Source: Pagrus major (taxonomy: Eukaryota; Chordata; Actinopteri; Spariformes; Sparidae). From it: a stretch of DNA of 64,000 nt. The notes under the pieces were generated by a model. It was not told the DNA's origin. It saw only the letters and a list, made by a program, of their open reading frames with translations, and did no database searches. Shown piece by piece: positions 14,521-24,540 of this stretch. The stretch lies in NCBI RefSeq assembly GCF_040436345.1, contig NC_133237.1, positions 26,986,361-27,050,360 of the forward strand. Direction: 5' to 3'. Within the stretch, counting starts at the first letter, position 1; each line of letters opens with the position of its first letter. A program made the translations under genes and the position numbers.

Positions 14521-17500
14521 ATGTCCAGCATCCAGCTGCTCAGAGTGCTCGTGAACGAGCGGCTGTCCGCGGCCGCGGAGGAGATCTTCGAGGCGGTCAA
14601 GAAGACCATCGCAGGCTACGAGGAGGAGATCCTGCTCTCCAAACGGGAGATCCGCCGGCAGCGCAGGATGCTGCAGACAGTTATCAAACCCGAAATAAAG
14701 ATAAACAAACACTCAGGTTTGTGGATTATCGGCTTGTTCTCACTGTTTCACCATGTGCGCGCAAACGCACCGAGACGTTTCCAGCAGGAGCCGAGGCGAC
14801 GCCTACTTCTGCTTAATGAAGTCAGTTTGGTTAAGTTAGCTGCTGGTTAACTTCACAACACGGAGACATTAACTAGTTAACCAGCAGCTAAATGTGATGA
14901 AGGCTGAAGCAGAGTCGGTACCAGGTTAACATGCCTCACAGTGACCAGGCCCTTCCGGTGCGAGATGATATCTGCAGCATGGAAAACACGTCAACACACC
15001 AAACTCCATTTAACCATCAAGCAATTTTAAGATTAGCTCGCTTATCTGCAAATGTATACACAATAAACCACGATTTAATACATTATCTTGAATGCACAGG
15101 TCTATTTTTATATTCGGCATAGAAATGACTCACTGGGCAGCTGTAAAGTTAGATAAAAATACACTTTTGTACTTGATCACTATCAGCGGTAAGTTACCCT
15201 GATGGGAAACGACTTTTGTTTCCAAACATGAAAAATACAGAGCAATGTGTGTCGTTTGGTTCATGTTACCCAGCCGAATTATAAACTGCATCAGAGTGAT
15301 TTTAAAAAAGATAATTTTCCTGACTCAACCTGACACTGTTAGCCTGTAGGTTCAATAAACACACATTAAATGCTTATATTAAATGGAGTCTGGCGTCAGG
15401 TTGAAGTTGCCTGCAAACTAATAATATTGTTAATGATGCAAAGTTTTCCTTGTTCCAGTTTTTAGATTTTGAGGATTTGGTGCTTTTCTTTTTCTTATAA
15501 CAAACAAACTTTCTGTGTGTTTTGTCCTGTTGGTCTGACAAAACAAGACAATTAAGAAGGATTCAGAGATCCATTTGCAACATACACAAGCAATATGAGT
15601 TATGAAAGACAATGTGACATGTGTATTAAATGAACATTTGTCATAATCTTAAAGGAAAAGTTCATCCAAAAATGTTAAGTCCACAAAACATTTCTGGAGC
15701 TTCACACCTAAACAAGTGAAGAAGCTGGAGACTTGTTTTAAAACAGAAAACACAGTTGTCTCCATGCAGCTCGTCTGCTGTAACCCAAGTCTGCAGAAGC
15801 CCCGAGACGTTATTTACACCCTGAGCATGCGGTCGAGCTTGTGCACCCTCCTCAGACGGGGTGTACGCCGACACTTTTGGCAGCTACAGTGAAGATTTCA
15901 GCTTAAAAAAGGGTGTAAATAACAACTTTTCAATACGAAACTTCACCTGACATCTTGTCAACAAAACAATTGATTACTAATTGAAAAAGTAAAATTGGCA
16001 GATGAGTCATTTTTAAAATAATTGCTGTTCCTGTATCCAGTTTACAAATTGATTTTAAATGCACATGGTGTCGTATTTGATTGATTTTCCTCCTTCGTGT
16101 TTGTCCTGCAGACCAACCACAGCTGGCTCTCTCCGTCTGGGACGAGGACTTCTCCGACGATCAGCAGCAGGAGCGCTGTGACCAGGAGTGGAGCTCCAGT
16201 CGGGACCACGAGGAGCCGCTACAAACTGCTAAGAGCCAGGAGGACCTGCCCAGCAGCCAGGAGGAGGAGCAGCTTCAGGAGCTGGAGGAGGAGAACGCCA
16301 TCAGGTTCATCTTCACTCCTCCGTATGTGAAGAACGAGCTCGACCAGCTTCAGTCGGGTTATCAGAGCGCTAAAGGAGAAGAAGATCCTCTGCCGAGCAC
16401 TTCAGCCGAGCAGGACCAGACGAAGGTGGAGGTTGAGGATGGTGCGTCCTCCAGCTGTTCTGCGGCCGAGCACGACGACAGCGACGACGAGTGGAGGGGC
16501 AGCGTGGAGTCTCAGACCGACGACAGCGACAGCAACAGCAACCGCAAGTGGAAGAAGATTAAAGGGCCTCGACTACCGACGGCCTCAACTCTGCACCCGG
16601 CTAAAAAACCAAAGTCACGCATCTGCTGCAAAGTCTGTGGGAAAGCCTTTCACGCCACCGTCTCTTTGGTGAACCACATGGAAGTTCACCCCAAGGACGT
16701 CTGCGGCGTGTGCGGCGAACGTCTGGAGACCGAGGAGAGTTTTCAGGCTCACCTGAAAACACACGTGAAGGCTGAAATCTGCAGCGTTTGCGGGAAATGT
16801 TTCGGGACCTCGAGCTCTCTGGAGACGCACATGAGGATCCACACGGGAGAGAAACCGTTCAACTGCAGCGAGTGTGGGAAGTCCTTCAACTGCCGCCACA
16901 ACATGATGCGACACATCCGGATACACACGGGGGAGAAACCGTATTCTTGCACCATATGTGGCAAATGCTTCAATGACTACTCCACGCTGAAACGCCACCT
17001 GCTGGTTCACCTGCACAAGAAGAACCTGGACCCGAATAACACGACCGCAAACAAGGATGAGAACGGCGACGACGACGAGAAGAAGACGAAGACATCGTCG
17101 GCAAAGAAGCATCACACTCGGACCATCTGCGAGGTGTGCGGGAAGATGTTTCACTCCATGGTTTCTCTGGTGAATCACGCCAAAAGTCACGCCACGGACC
17201 TGTGCGGCGTGTGCGGGATGCACTTCGACTCGGAGGAAAACTTAAAACTTCACCTGAAAACTCACAAAAACGGGAAAGTGTGCGAGGTGTGCGGAAAGTG
17301 TTTCGACAGTCAGGGGAACCTGGAGATGCACATGAGGATCCACACGGGGGAGAAGCCGTTCCTCTGCAGCGAGTGCGGTAAATCCTTCAACTGCCGACAC
17401 AACATGATGCGACACATCAGGACCCACACGGGCGAGAAGCCGTACCTGTGCAACATCTGCGGCCGCTGCTTCAGCGATCACTCCACGCTGAAGCAGCACA

Positions 17501-17610
17501 GCAGCACCCACACCGGAGAGAAACCTCACCGCTGTGAGATCTGCGGGAAAGGTTTCCACCGAAAGACGTACGTGAGGCTTCACATGAAGAGCCACACGAC
17601 TGAGAAGTGA
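14521..17610 (+). CDS. C2H2 zinc-finger protein, 11 fingers, two exons
   Basis: Exon 1 is 14521-14716 and exon 2 is 16112-17610, joined in frame to give 564 residues. The N-terminus MSSIQLLRVLVNERLSAAAE followed by a basic helical segment (to about residue 60) is typical of a large teleost zinc-finger group. Residues 66-230 are acidic and low in complexity. Eleven CxxC...HxxxH fingers cover about residues 236-560. Fingers 1-5 and 6-10 are clear duplicates, including the pair CSECGKSFNCRHNMMRH in fingers 4 and 9. Fingers 11, 10, 9, 5 and 4 follow TGEKP linkers. It is probably a nuclear DNA-binding regulator with unknown target. The region upstream of the ATG is GC-rich with an ETS-like CCGGAA at about 14358. 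I cannot name an orthologue. Confidence 0.9.
14717..16111 (+). other. Intron of the zinc-finger gene
   Basis: The donor is GTTTGT after CACTCAG and the acceptor is TCCTGCAG. AT-rich, with no other feature recognised. Confidence 0.8.
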
Positions 17611-17631
17611 CTGTGAATGTGACGCGGTGTA

Positions 17632-17637
17632 AATAAA
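17632..17637 (+). terminator. Poly(A) signal of the zinc-finger gene
   Basis: AATAAA lies 22 nt after the stop codon, followed by a GT-rich stretch (TGTGCTGGTGTCGCC). This would give a very short 3' UTR. Confidence 0.7.
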
Positions 17638-18094
17638 AACATTTTCATTTCAATGTGCTGGTGTCGCCTGTCTCACCTGTCAGAACTCTCATCAGGACTC
17701 TGGGCTCAGTTCAGGTTGTGATCATTCAGGATCTGTTCTTTGATTCTGCCCGAATCACATTTTTGTAACGATAATAACGATTATAAATATGAAAGATTTC
17801 ACTCGCTGGTGACAAACTATCACCACACTGCAGCTCACTGCGAAATAAAAATAATGCAGGTTTAAAGTCAGGATGCTCGCTACAGTTTCTTTTTCCAGCC
17901 GATACAGACAACAGATAATTACCTTCTCATGGCCGACAACGGTGAAGTTACATTTTTGTCTTTTAAAGAGAAGTTTGTAGAGCTGAGCAACATGTCAGAG
18001 ATATATCATTATCATATGAGACCATATATGATCCATCAATATCAGCAAGTGTTTGAAAACTTGTAGACTGTAAGAAAGTCTGCACTGACGATAG

Positions 18095-18365
18095 TCTTCT
18101 CCTCCACCTCGCCCTTATTTTTATTTTTATTTTTCTTCTTTTTTTCACCCTACTCCTGTTCATCCTCCTTTTTCTTTTTCTCCTCCTTCTTCTCCTCTGC
18201 CTCACCCTTTTTCTTCTTGTCCTCTTCCTCACCGTCGTCGTCATCGTTGTCTTCTTCTTTTCCTCCTTCACCTCCAGGTCCTCTTCCTCATCATCCTCCT
18301 CCTTCTCTTCTTCTTCTCCCCCTTCTCTTGTCCTCCTCCGTCGTCGTCGTCTTCTTCCTCTCTGT
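18095..18365. repeat. Polypyrimidine (TTC/TCC)n low-complexity tract
   Basis: About 270 bp almost purely C and T on the + strand with short CGTCGTCGT interruptions. It could adopt triplex (H-DNA) structure and fuels spurious open frames on both strands. The rest of 17640-18936 shows nothing else recognisable. Confidence 0.85.
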
Positions 18366-20974
18366 GTTCATTGTCTTTATTTATTGGCTACGATCTCATC
18401 ATCGACCGTTACATAAATAATAAGCTAAAATAAAAATCAGTCTTATATACACATCGTGCATCGCTATCCGAGCTCACTGGTTCCTACTGAATTCATAAAA
18501 CACCACAAATACACAGTCTCGTGTTTAAAAAGGTTCAGTGATCAAAACAAGATGGAACAAACAGGAGGAAGAGGACTTTTGTTGGGGACTATTTTCAGCA
18601 GCGGATTAATCCACAGATACATCAGGCTGTGATTCGCACACGATACGTGTCAGGAGACACTTTCACTGGTGGTTTGAGTCTTTAAAGGGATTTATTGATA
18701 AGAAAACTACAGAATATCAGCGGACTGACCCTTTAAGTTGACGGCTTCCTGTCTGATCACAGCCTCACGGTGCCTCGTTGCATTTTCATCAAGGTTCTGT
18801 TGACATTTGTAAAGTTACACACTTAGATACTAAAACAGATTTAACTTCGCTCACGGCTCACTGGTCCTTTCCTCAGATCTGATCTGGAGACAGTTTAGAG
18901 CTCAGATAGACGTTTGATGGCTGAGACAGATTATCAGTAATCAAGTAGATCGATAACTGATACTTGGAATCAATATTTTATCGTAAAAATAAAGAATCTT
19001 ACCGTCAAAAATTGGAATAACCAAATTTCAGGTACTTCTGCTTCCTCTGCTCTACATTTATTTGTTAATTTTAATTTCTAGTTACTTTGCAGATTCAGAT
19101 TACTCAGCGTTGATTGGCTCTAACTCGTGACGTGTAACCAATCAGATAGCGTTGTGGACAGAGCCAAAGTAGCAAATAACAATGTGACTGATAATCAATA
19201 AAATGCTGAATATCGGCCTTTATCCCTACAGAGTCACCTTATCTGAAAAATAAAGTGCAATTTGTTTTTCTATCAGTGATGTAGAGCTACACTGCCATAG
19301 TGCCACACTCTCACTGCGTACTTTCATCTTTCATTTACACTCATTTAACCTCCATGTGCTGTATTTTTACTGCAGCAACAAGAAGAAATCCCCTTAAAGA
19401 TCCCAACACGATGACATTATCTGCAGCGAGGCGCCAACAATCATCCTGTCGCCTGTAGTTTGTGTCGTTTGAATGCAGTAGCAGTCACAACGTGCCTGAT
19501 TGATGACGAAATCTGAACAGACTGTTTCTCTTCTCGTTTATGACGGTTTGATCTCATGCAGAGACTTGTGACTCGGAGTTTATCTGAGGTCTCGTATTCA
19601 ACCAAAGATGTTCACAGAACTGTGTTTGTTTTAATAAACGTTCACTTTATGACTTTATGACTCAGGAGTCCACTTTGGTTTCATTTTCCAACAGAGAGGA
19701 AAAAACACCCACGCAAACAGCTTCAGGTGAAGTTAAAGGAGATGGTGTAAAAACTTTCCGAAGCATATTTGCTGTTTCAAGTTTCTCTTTCGGTTTTGTT
19801 TCACTACTTAATTCAGATCAGAAAAAAAACATTGGTTCCCTTTGTTTTCATGGCTGAATAAACTGAACAAACAAACTGAACTTAAAGAGGACGTTTGGAA
19901 GAAAAGTCTCGTTTCCAACACGTCAAAAAGTGACGCTTTGAGAGTGAGACTCAAAATTTTTTGCATAAATCAGGATTTTTTGCCTCAGAGTGTAGAGAGA
20001 CGGCAGGAGAGCGATGAGGGACGACATGTAACAAAGGTCCCTTTTTTAAAAAATGTTCTTTAAGATCTCAAAGATCTTTTCAGCAACATCATCAACAGCT
20101 TCCTCAGGTTTGATTCATAAAAGCTGCCGAGCATTAAAAACTTTGCTTAAGCAGGTTTAAAGAAGCCTGTTTGTAACTGACACACCTGATCTGCAAAACT
20201 CAACTCAACTTTTCTTTATGTTGCAACTTTCTGCTCATTTATGTTGAATTTTCTATTTCTCTCTCGTCACAACACTGTGTTCATGCTCTGGTTCTGTTTA
20301 GGCACAAGAACCACCTGGTTAGGGTCAGGAAAACATCATGTTTGACTTAAAATACCTGTTTTGGTCGCCACAAAAACAGACGATGTCTGCAGGTCTCCTC
20401 GACTCGAAATGTGGTCGCCCATTTGGCAGTAATGATGTCACTAACTTCACCTCCATGTCCAGCTGCGACAGGTGGCTAATAATCTAAAAGATAAAACCTT
20501 GTCAACCTTGTATGTATCTGTGGTTTGCAGAAACCTTATATCCTGGAGACTGGACTGATTTAACATTTGTTTGTCTGAGAATGGATGAATTTATCAGAAT
20601 GTAAAAAAAAGCTGGAAGACATCGGGACAATTTCCAGTCGTATTCGTTGTGACAAAAACAATTATTTTAATACAAAACATGATCTTTTCTTTAGTGATTC
20701 TTGTTCCTAAACCTGACCAGACCTAAAATATTAAATATTGTTGTTGCAGCGTTCAAAAAAACCTAAAGTTTTATCATATCTGTGGTTTGCAGAAACATAT
20801 AATGCAACATTTATTCTGGTGAATTTTTCCACCCAGAAGTAAAAGTACACATCTAATAACCCAATAGTGGAGGCCTGCAAAGCTGCATAACTCTCATGCT
20901 CACACATGCCCATCAGGCCTTGAAATCCCAACGTCACTGATGTGTCTACCACACCCAAATAAGCACATCCTGTC

Positions 20975-21128
20975 TGTTGTGAACGAAAGTCATGAAACAG
21001 AGCATACAGGTGAAACGAAAGTCAAAGTTGAATGCACATATAAGGAAATTCCCTATGGGATGTCCTGAACACCCTTATATAAAGCAGCGTGAACCCACAG
21101 CTGCACTCCTGCAGGAACTTTGAGAAAG
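20975..21128 (+). promoter_or_regulatory. Interferon-type promoter and non-coding exon 1, unit A
   Basis: The ISRE core GAAACGAAA is at 21012-21020 (context GAAACGAAAGTCAAAG), with a second half-site (GAACGAAAGTCATGAAAC) about 30 bp upstream. A palindromic kappaB-like GGAAATTCCC is at 21044-21053, whose reverse complement is the canonical GGGAATTTCC. TATATAAA is at 21076-21083. Transcription should start near 21105-21112. Exon 1 ends at 21128 in AAAG|GTACGT and contains no ATG. Confidence 0.8.
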
Positions 21129-21644
21129 GTACGTGGACACACACTCTGTCTTCTCACGACAAAAAAGTCAGAAGTTTTTATAGTAAAAATTAGCAATACT
21201 CTGCTTTTAAGTACAATATGATGTTGTGACTCAGGGAGCTTCTTGTCTGATGTATTTCTAATGTCCTAAGTGAACGCACATGTTGAACTGTGTTTAATCA
21301 AAGAGAGGAACAGAAATAAACTCTCACCAGACAAGTTGGAAGGTCAAGATTGGAAAACTGTGAAAGAATCCATTTAACAGAAGAGCAGTTTATGTAGTGA
21401 TGAAATGTAACCAAGTACATTTACTCAAGTACTGTACTTAAGTGCAATTTTGAGGTACTGCAAATATTACACTTTGTACTCCACTACATTTATTTGATCA
21501 CTTTAATTACTAGTTACTTTACAGATAACATGCTGCATCAGACCCAAAGTAATGCATTTTAAATGTACGACTTTTGGGTTTATCATGTTTGACTGGAATC
21601 TGAACAGTAATAAACTTCTCTCCTACAGCGATACTGACACCAAC

Positions 21645-22142
21645 ATGCAGTACCAGTGGGCTGAAGATGACTTTGATGTGCCCTATGGCGTAACTCGACT
21701 GGGCCTCTCTGCGCCAAAAGATGGTTATATATACGTCATGTACCATGGCACCACCAGGCAGAACGCTCAAGCCATCCTGAGAACAGGTTTTCAGCAGTCT
21801 AAAGACGGGATGCTCGGCCGTGGCGTCTACCTCAGCAGAGACCTGCAGAAAGCGAGCCGCTATCCCATTGATCACCCTGAGTCTGACAGGGCCGTCATTA
21901 AGGTTCTGGTCAGCGTGGGGAGAGTGATCGCCATCAATCGTCAAAACCACCCTCAACGGACGACCTGGCATGACTACGGCTACGACACCGCCTGGGTGCC
22001 ACCCAGCTGTGGGATGGTGAGGAGCGGTTTGGAGGAGGATTGTGTCTGGGATCCAAACCGAATCCAGATCACTAAAATCATCAACCCACTCCCAGTCCCA
22101 GTCCAACGGTCCTCTGGATATGGAGCATATGGCTACAAGTGA
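21645..22142 (+). CDS. gig2: Gig2-like PARP-fold protein, copy 1
   Basis: 165 residues in one coding exon that starts at 21629 after TCCTACAG. The ATG lies 16 nt into the exon. An in-frame longer reading starts in the intron and is not used. The protein looks like a minimal PARP catalytic domain: MYHGTT (H34) matches the PARP histidine, GRGVYLSRDLQKASRY gives Y62 and Y73 in the positions of the NAD-binding tyrosines, and LEEDCVWDP puts E131 where PARP1 has its catalytic glutamate. The C-terminal tail after NPLP is rich in P, V, S, G and Y. The family is grass carp reovirus-induced gene 2, interferon-induced in fish; biochemical activity is not established from sequence. ATTAAA at 22182 is a likely poly(A) signal. 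This is the first coding exon after promoter A, with an intron of 500 bp. Confidence 0.88.
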   Translation: MQYQWAEDDFDVPYGVTRLGLSAPKDGYIYVMYHGTTRQNAQAILRTGFQQSKDGMLGRGVYLSRDLQKASRYPIDHPESDRAVIKVLVSVGRVIAINRQNHPQRTTWHDYGYDTAWVPPSCGMVRSGLEEDCVWDPNRIQITKIINPLPVPVQRSSGYGAYGYK

Positions 22143-22414
22143 GCTCTCCGAGCTGCTACCAATTTATTTTTGTATGTTTGGATTAAAGTAAATGACATTT
22201 AATTCAGTAACTGTGTCATTTTCAGAATACATTGGTTGAATCTGAGCTTCGGTCTGGTTTTGTTGAAAGCATTAAATAGTAACACGTTAGTTGAGAGCAG
22301 CACTTGAAGAGGCAGTAATGCAGAGAACAGAGAAGCTTCGTCACTGACGACTCATCATCTGACTGGAATCTGAACAGTAATAAACTTCTCTCCTGCAGCG
22401 ATACTGACACCAAC

Positions 22415-22918
22415 ATGCCGTACGAGTGGGCTGAAGATGACTTTGACTTTGCTGTGCCCCCTGACGTCGGTCGACTGGGCCTCTCTGCGCCAATAGATGG
22501 TAGAAAGTACGTCATGTACCATGGCACCACCAGGCAGAACGCTCAAGCCATCCTGAGAACAGGTTTTCAGCAGTCTGCAGGTGGGATGCTCGGCCGCGGC
22601 GTCTACCTCAGCAGAGACCTGCAGAAAGCGAGCCGCTATCCCATTAATCACCCTGAGTCGGACAAGGCCGTCATTAAGGTTCTGGTCAACGTGGGGAGAG
22701 TGAAAATCATCGATCGGCAAGACCACCCTTATCAGAAGATCTGGCATGACCACGGCTACGACACCGCCTGGGTGCCACCCAACTGTGGGATGACGAAGAG
22801 CGGTTTGGAGGAGGATTGTGTCTGGGATCCAAAACGAATCCAGATCACTAAAATCATCAACCCACTCCCAGTCCCAGTCCAACCCTCCTCTGGATATGGA
22901 TCATATGGCTGCAAGTGA
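22415..22918 (+). CDS. gig2: Gig2-like PARP-fold protein, copy 2
   Basis: 167 residues. The acceptor is TCCTGCAG, so the exon starts at 22399, 256 nt after the copy 1 stop. No ISRE, TATA box or exon 1 lies in between. An AATAAA at 22379-22384 overlaps the pyrimidine tract. Sequence-specific features are the longer N-terminus DFDFAVPPDVGRLG, loop QQSAGGMLGRG, segment VKIIDRQDHPYQ in place of VIAINRQN, and a final GSYGCK with a cysteine next to last. The presumed H-Y-E residues are all present. AATAAA at about 23001 follows. Confidence 0.87.
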   Translation: MPYEWAEDDFDFAVPPDVGRLGLSAPIDGRKYVMYHGTTRQNAQAILRTGFQQSAGGMLGRGVYLSRDLQKASRYPINHPESDKAVIKVLVNVGRVKIIDRQDHPYQKIWHDHGYDTAWVPPNCGMTKSGLEEDCVWDPKRIQITKIINPLPVPVQPSSGYGSYGCK

Positions 22919-23195
22919 GCTCTCCAAACTGCTACCAATTTATTTTTGTATATTTGGATTAAAGTAAATGACATTTTATTTAGTAACTGTGTCATTGTCA
23001 GAATAAATTGATCATGTTAAATTTGAGCTTCTGCCTGGTTTTGTTGAAAGCATTAAATAGTAACACGTTAGTTGAGAGCAGCACTTGAAGAGGCAGTAAT
23101 GTAAAGAACAGAGAAGCTTCGTCACTGACGACTCATCATCTGACTGGAATCTGAACAGTAATAAACTTCTCTCCTACAGCGATACTGACACCAAC

Positions 23196-23741
23196 ATGCC
23201 GTACGAGTGGGAGGAAGATGACTTTGACTTTGACGTGCCCCCTGACGTCGGTCGACTGGGCCTCTCTGCGCCAAAATATGGTAACAGGTACGTCATGTAC
23301 CATGGCACCACCAAGAAGGCTGCCCAGTCCATCCTGAGAACAGGTTTTCACCAGTCTGCAGGTGGGATGCTCGGCCCCGGCGTCTACCTCAGCAGAGACC
23401 TGCAGAAAGCGAGCCGCTATCCCATTGAGCACCCTGAGTCTGACAAGGCCGTCATTAAGGTTCTGGTCAGCGTGGGGAGAGTGATCGCCATCAATCGTCA
23501 AAACCACCCTTATCAGAAGACCTGGCATGACTACGGCTACGACACCGCCTGGGTGCCACCCAACTGTGGGATGGTGAAGAGCGGTTTGGAGGAGGATTGT
23601 GTCTGGGATCCAAACCGAATCCAGATCATCAGCATCATCAACCCACGCCCAGTCCAACTCCCAGTCCAACTCCCAGTCCAACTCCCAGTCCAACTCCCAG
23701 TCCATCCGTTCTTTGGATATGGACCATATGGCTACATGTGA
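23196..23741 (+). CDS. gig2: Gig2-like PARP-fold protein, copy 3, with expanded PVQL tail
   Basis: 181 residues, the longest complete copy. The exon starts at 23180 after CTCCTACAG, 261 nt after the copy 2 stop. The tail contains four PVQL units encoded by a 12-bp tandem repeat (CCAGTCCAACTC) at 23649-23696, against one unit in copies 8 and 10. It carries the KKAAQSIL variant after MYHGTT, GPG instead of GRG before VYLS, and GFHQ where most have GFQQ or GFRQ. The end is PYGYM. The H-Y-E residues are kept. Confidence 0.87.
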   Translation: MPYEWEEDDFDFDVPPDVGRLGLSAPKYGNRYVMYHGTTKKAAQSILRTGFHQSAGGMLGPGVYLSRDLQKASRYPIEHPESDKAVIKVLVSVGRVIAINRQNHPYQKTWHDYGYDTAWVPPNCGMVKSGLEEDCVWDPNRIQIISIINPRPVQLPVQLPVQLPVQLPVHPFFGYGPYGYM

Positions 23742-24018
23742 GCTCTCTGAGCTGCTACCAATGTATTTTTGTATATTTGGATTAAAGTAAGAGATATTTT
23801 ATTTAGTAACTGTGTCATTGTCAGAATAAATTGATCATGTTAAATTTGAGCTTCTGTCTGGTTTTGTTGAAAGCATTAAATAGTAACACGTTAGTTGAGA
23901 GCAGCACTTGAAGAGGCAGCAATGTAAAGAACAGAGAAGCTTCGTCACTGACGACTCATCATCTGTCTGGAATCTGAACAGTAATAAACTTCTCTCCTGC
24001 AGCGATACTGACACCAAC

Positions 24019-24498
24019 ATGCAGTACCAGTGGGCTGAAGATGACTTTGACTTTGCTGTGCCCCCTGGCGTCGGTCGACTGGGCCCCTCTGCGCCAAAAG
24101 ATGGTAATATGTACGTCATGTACCATGGCACCACCAGGCAGAACGCTCAAGCCATCCTGAAAACAGGTTTTCAGCAGTCTAAAGTCGGGATGCTCGGCCG
24201 TGGCGTCTACCTCAGCAGAGACCTGCAGAAAGCGAGCCGCTATCCCATTGATCACCCTGAGTCTGACAGGGCCGTCATTAAGGTTCTGGTCAGCGTGGGG
24301 AGAGTGATCGCCATCAATCACCAAAACCACCCTCATCAGAAGACCTGGCATGACCACGGCTACGACACCGCCTGGGTGCCACCCAGGGCCGGACTGGGAG
24401 ACTTTTTCAGGCCAGGAGTCAGTCATGTAACCAGGCCACCCTTTCCTCGCCTACACACGCGCCTTCACAACCACACCTTCAAGAATGGGCACGCATAA
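24019..24498 (+). pseudogene. Gig2-like copy 4, 3' truncated by hAT-like element
   Basis: The acceptor (exon from 24003), ATG and first 122 or so residues are intact, with MYHGTT and GRGVYLS. Gig2 homology stops at WVPP, exactly where the hAT-like element begins (24384). The frame stays open for 37 more codons inside the element (RAGLGDFFRPGV onward) and stops at 24498. The LEEDCVWDP strand that carries the putative catalytic glutamate is lost. It is either a pseudogene or a gene for a shortened PARP-fold protein. Confidence 0.8.
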
Positions 24499-24499
24499 A

Positions 24500-24540
<41 letters not shown>

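Larger units (their letters stand above)
18937..24383 (+). repeat. Gig2 tandem unit A (flank, promoter, copies 1-4)
   Basis: The unit starts at GTAATCAAGTAGATCGATAA, the same sequence that follows each hAT-like element at 26075, 34002, 40059 and 45895. It runs through about 2 kb of repeated non-coding flank, a promoter, exon 1 and four gig2 coding exons. The last is cut at 24383. No hAT-like element precedes this first unit. Its flank and intron resemble unit E more than units B-D, and both A and E lack the MITE. Confidence 0.85.

Noticed and set aside
16615-17595. Minus-strand and alternative-frame ORFs over the zinc-finger exon
   Set aside because: Overlap a clear eleven-finger coding exon; no splice or promoter support.
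21552-21644. N-terminal extension of gig2 copy 1 (and copies 4, 5, 8, 10, 11, 12) into upstream sequence
   Set aside because: The extension runs across the polypyrimidine tract and AG acceptor into the intron; the first ATG after the acceptor gives the family's common MQYQW/MPYQW/MKYQW start.
21519-22106. Long minus-strand open frames opposite every gig2 copy (about 105-219 codons)
   Set aside because: They mirror the gig2 coding exons, have no promoter, splice sites or known motif, and are explained by codon composition of the + strand gene.
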